Shown here piece after piece: positions 63,111 through 64,000 of a DNA stretch of 64,000 bases. The notes under the pieces are model-generated. The model saw only the letters and a program-made list of their open reading frames with translations. It was not told the DNA's origin and did not search any database. The DNA lies in assembly GCF_004359575.1 (NCBI RefSeq), contig NZ_SCWF01000006.1, positions 62,001-126,000 on the forward strand. The letters run 5' to 3'. The stretch comes from Macrococcus bovicus. Lineage in GTDB: Bacteria > Bacillota > Bacilli > Staphylococcales > Staphylococcaceae. Positions within the stretch are counted from its first letter, which is position 1. Each line of letters starts with the position of its first letter. The translations under genes and the position numbers were made by a program.

Positions 63111-63823
63111 TGAGCCTGTAAATGACAGAGCTTCCTATACAGGACATCCATAACCGCCTGATACAAGAGATGGCGCGTCCTCATGTCTTCATAGGAAATC
63201 TGCAGGTGACAATATGTGCCGGCCGGTCTCTGATGGCTAATCAGAATAATCTGATGTTCAGCTAAAGGTGCGCCTGCTTGACGTTCCCCTATGATGACAG
63301 TCACGTTGTAATAATCAGCTAGCTTGACATAGCGCTCATCGGTCAGAACGATGTCACATGCAATCCCTAACTCTGCCAGCCTCAAGCTGAAGTCGAGCGC
63401 GGGAGCCTGCTCGTCTTCCCGACAGATGATCAGCAGCCGCCTTGCCTCATGAATGATTTGAGCGGCCTGTTCAATCTGCGTGGTATCAAGTAGGCGTGCC
63501 GTCCGCTTCAATGCTTCATGCAGAGCGCTGAATGTCTGATGTAGCAGCATGGCAGTTGAATCCGTACTTTGAAGGGCCTGCACCTGCTCGAGCATGTGCA
63601 CATCTCTCATCAGCGCAAGCTTCATTTCACGGAGACCACTGAAACCGATGCGCTGGCTGAAGCGCACTAATGCAGATTCACTGACTCCGGCCTGCTCAGC
63701 AAGCGCTCGTCCGGATAACGTCGCAAAATCCAGCGGGCTTTCTTTGATCAGTGCAGCGATTCTTTTCTCGACAGGCGACAACAGGTGTTCAATAGACTGA
63801 AGCTGATTCAGAACAACCGGCAT
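63107..63823 (-). CDS. RpiR/MurR-family transcriptional regulator
   Basis: A 238-residue regulator. The N-terminal HTH_6 domain covers about residues 1-75 (LSPVEKRIAALI, SGRALAEQAGVSESALVRFSQRIGFSGLREMKLAL in parts), followed by a SIS-type sugar-phosphate sensor domain. The SIS part (LLIICREDEQAPALDFSLRLAELG, VTVIIGERQAGAPLAEHQIILISH in parts) binds phosphosugars. It follows the GH32-like gene on the same strand and likely regulates it. ATG 63823 is chosen over the upstream GTG. Confidence 0.82.
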   Translation of the reverse strand: MPVVLNQLQSIEHLLSPVEKRIAALIKESPLDFATLSGRALAEQAGVSESALVRFSQRIGFSGLREMKLALMRDVHMLEQVQALQSTDSTAMLLHQTFSALHEALKRTARLLDTTQIEQAAQIIHEARRLLIICREDEQAPALDFSLRLAELGIACDIVLTDERYVKLADYYNVTVIIGERQAGAPLAEHQIILISHQRPAGTYCHLQISYEDMRTRHLLYQAVMDVLYRKLCHLQAQ

Positions 63824-63850
63824 GCTTCTCACTCTTCTCTTTCAGGATCG

Positions 63851-64000
63851 TCAGACATCCTGTTTTTCGATATCATATTTCGTAAATTTCAGATAGACCT
63901 GTCCGGATTCAGTGGATGTTCTGATGCCGGTCGCGCTGTCAGAAGGGAAGATGCGCGAAGTCATCACTTTCTCACCGTCGTTCAGAAAAATCTCGATGCT
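63851..64000 (-). CDS. Probable GH32 sucrose-6-phosphate hydrolase, C-terminal end only
   Basis: The minus strand is open from the right edge to a TGA at 63851-63853. The readable 49 residues (SIEIFLNDGEKVMTSRIFPS ...) match the C-terminal beta-sandwich of GH32 enzymes, whose conserved end contains VEIF-NDG-...-R-FP. Most of the gene lies outside the window. It is followed by an RpiR-type regulator, a pairing seen for sucrose use. The identification rests on this short end. Confidence 0.6.
   Translation of the reverse strand, partial: SIEIFLNDGEKVMTSRIFPSDSATGIRTSTESGQVYLKFTKYDIEKQDV

Overview
The window looks like chromosome from a Gram-positive, low-to-moderate GC member of the Staphylococcaceae. 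The gene set is staphylococcal: aureolysin-type M4 proteases, LPXTG surface proteins, groESL beside a divergent CPBP (MroQ-like) membrane protease, ppaC/pncA and HelD. Most lines away from the CRISPR locus look richer in G+C than typical Staphylococcus. A Macrococcus-type or related genus is my best guess; this is inference, with no rRNA or marker gene to fix it.

Layout. 1-8.9 kb: partial beta-helix protein, nicotinamidase, Mn-pyrophosphatase, small GNAT, a paired SMR exporter with a Gfo/Idh oxidoreductase, an aldehyde dehydrogenase, a NERD-domain protein, a nitrilase-family hydrolase and a lactonase. 9-12.7 kb: a complete arginine-to-spermidine operon (speA-speD-speE-speB). 13-20 kb: an MFS transporter, an SOS-boxed YolD-family gene, an LPXTG protein and two tandem M4 metalloproteases. 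20-41.9 kb: housekeeping and accessory genes, including a second NERD-domain paralogue, HelD, a GntR/membrane protein pair, NamA, AmpS, LtrA, a DASS transporter, small membrane proteins and a LysE-family exporter.

42-54.2 kb holds a complete type II-A CRISPR-Cas locus on the minus strand: tracrRNA (divergent), cas9, cas1, cas2, csn2, a leader with an ATTTGAG anchor, then an array of 88 repeats and 87 spacers. The cas9 reading frame is broken by what reads as one missing base in a homopolymer; the adaptation genes and every other visible part are intact. The locus is clearly richer in A+T than its surroundings. 54.2-64 kb: groEL-groES with a CIRCE operator, the MroQ-like protease, a two-domain PPK2 enzyme with an APH-family kinase, an M3 oligopeptidase, a second LPXTG protein, a VOC-family protein, an RpiR-type regulator and the end of a probable GH32 enzyme.

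The least explained signal is a pair of paralogous proteins (NERD nuclease-like domain, four-Cys zinc ribbon, C-terminal helix-turn-helix). Each gene is followed at its stop codon by a tandem array of palindromes: 35-bp palindromes every 61 bp after one, 26-bp hairpins every 41 bp after the other. A third array, of the same 61-bp family, lies at 12.77-12.93 kb. The arrangement recalls REP/RAYT-type relationships and is the most likely place in the window for an undescribed system.
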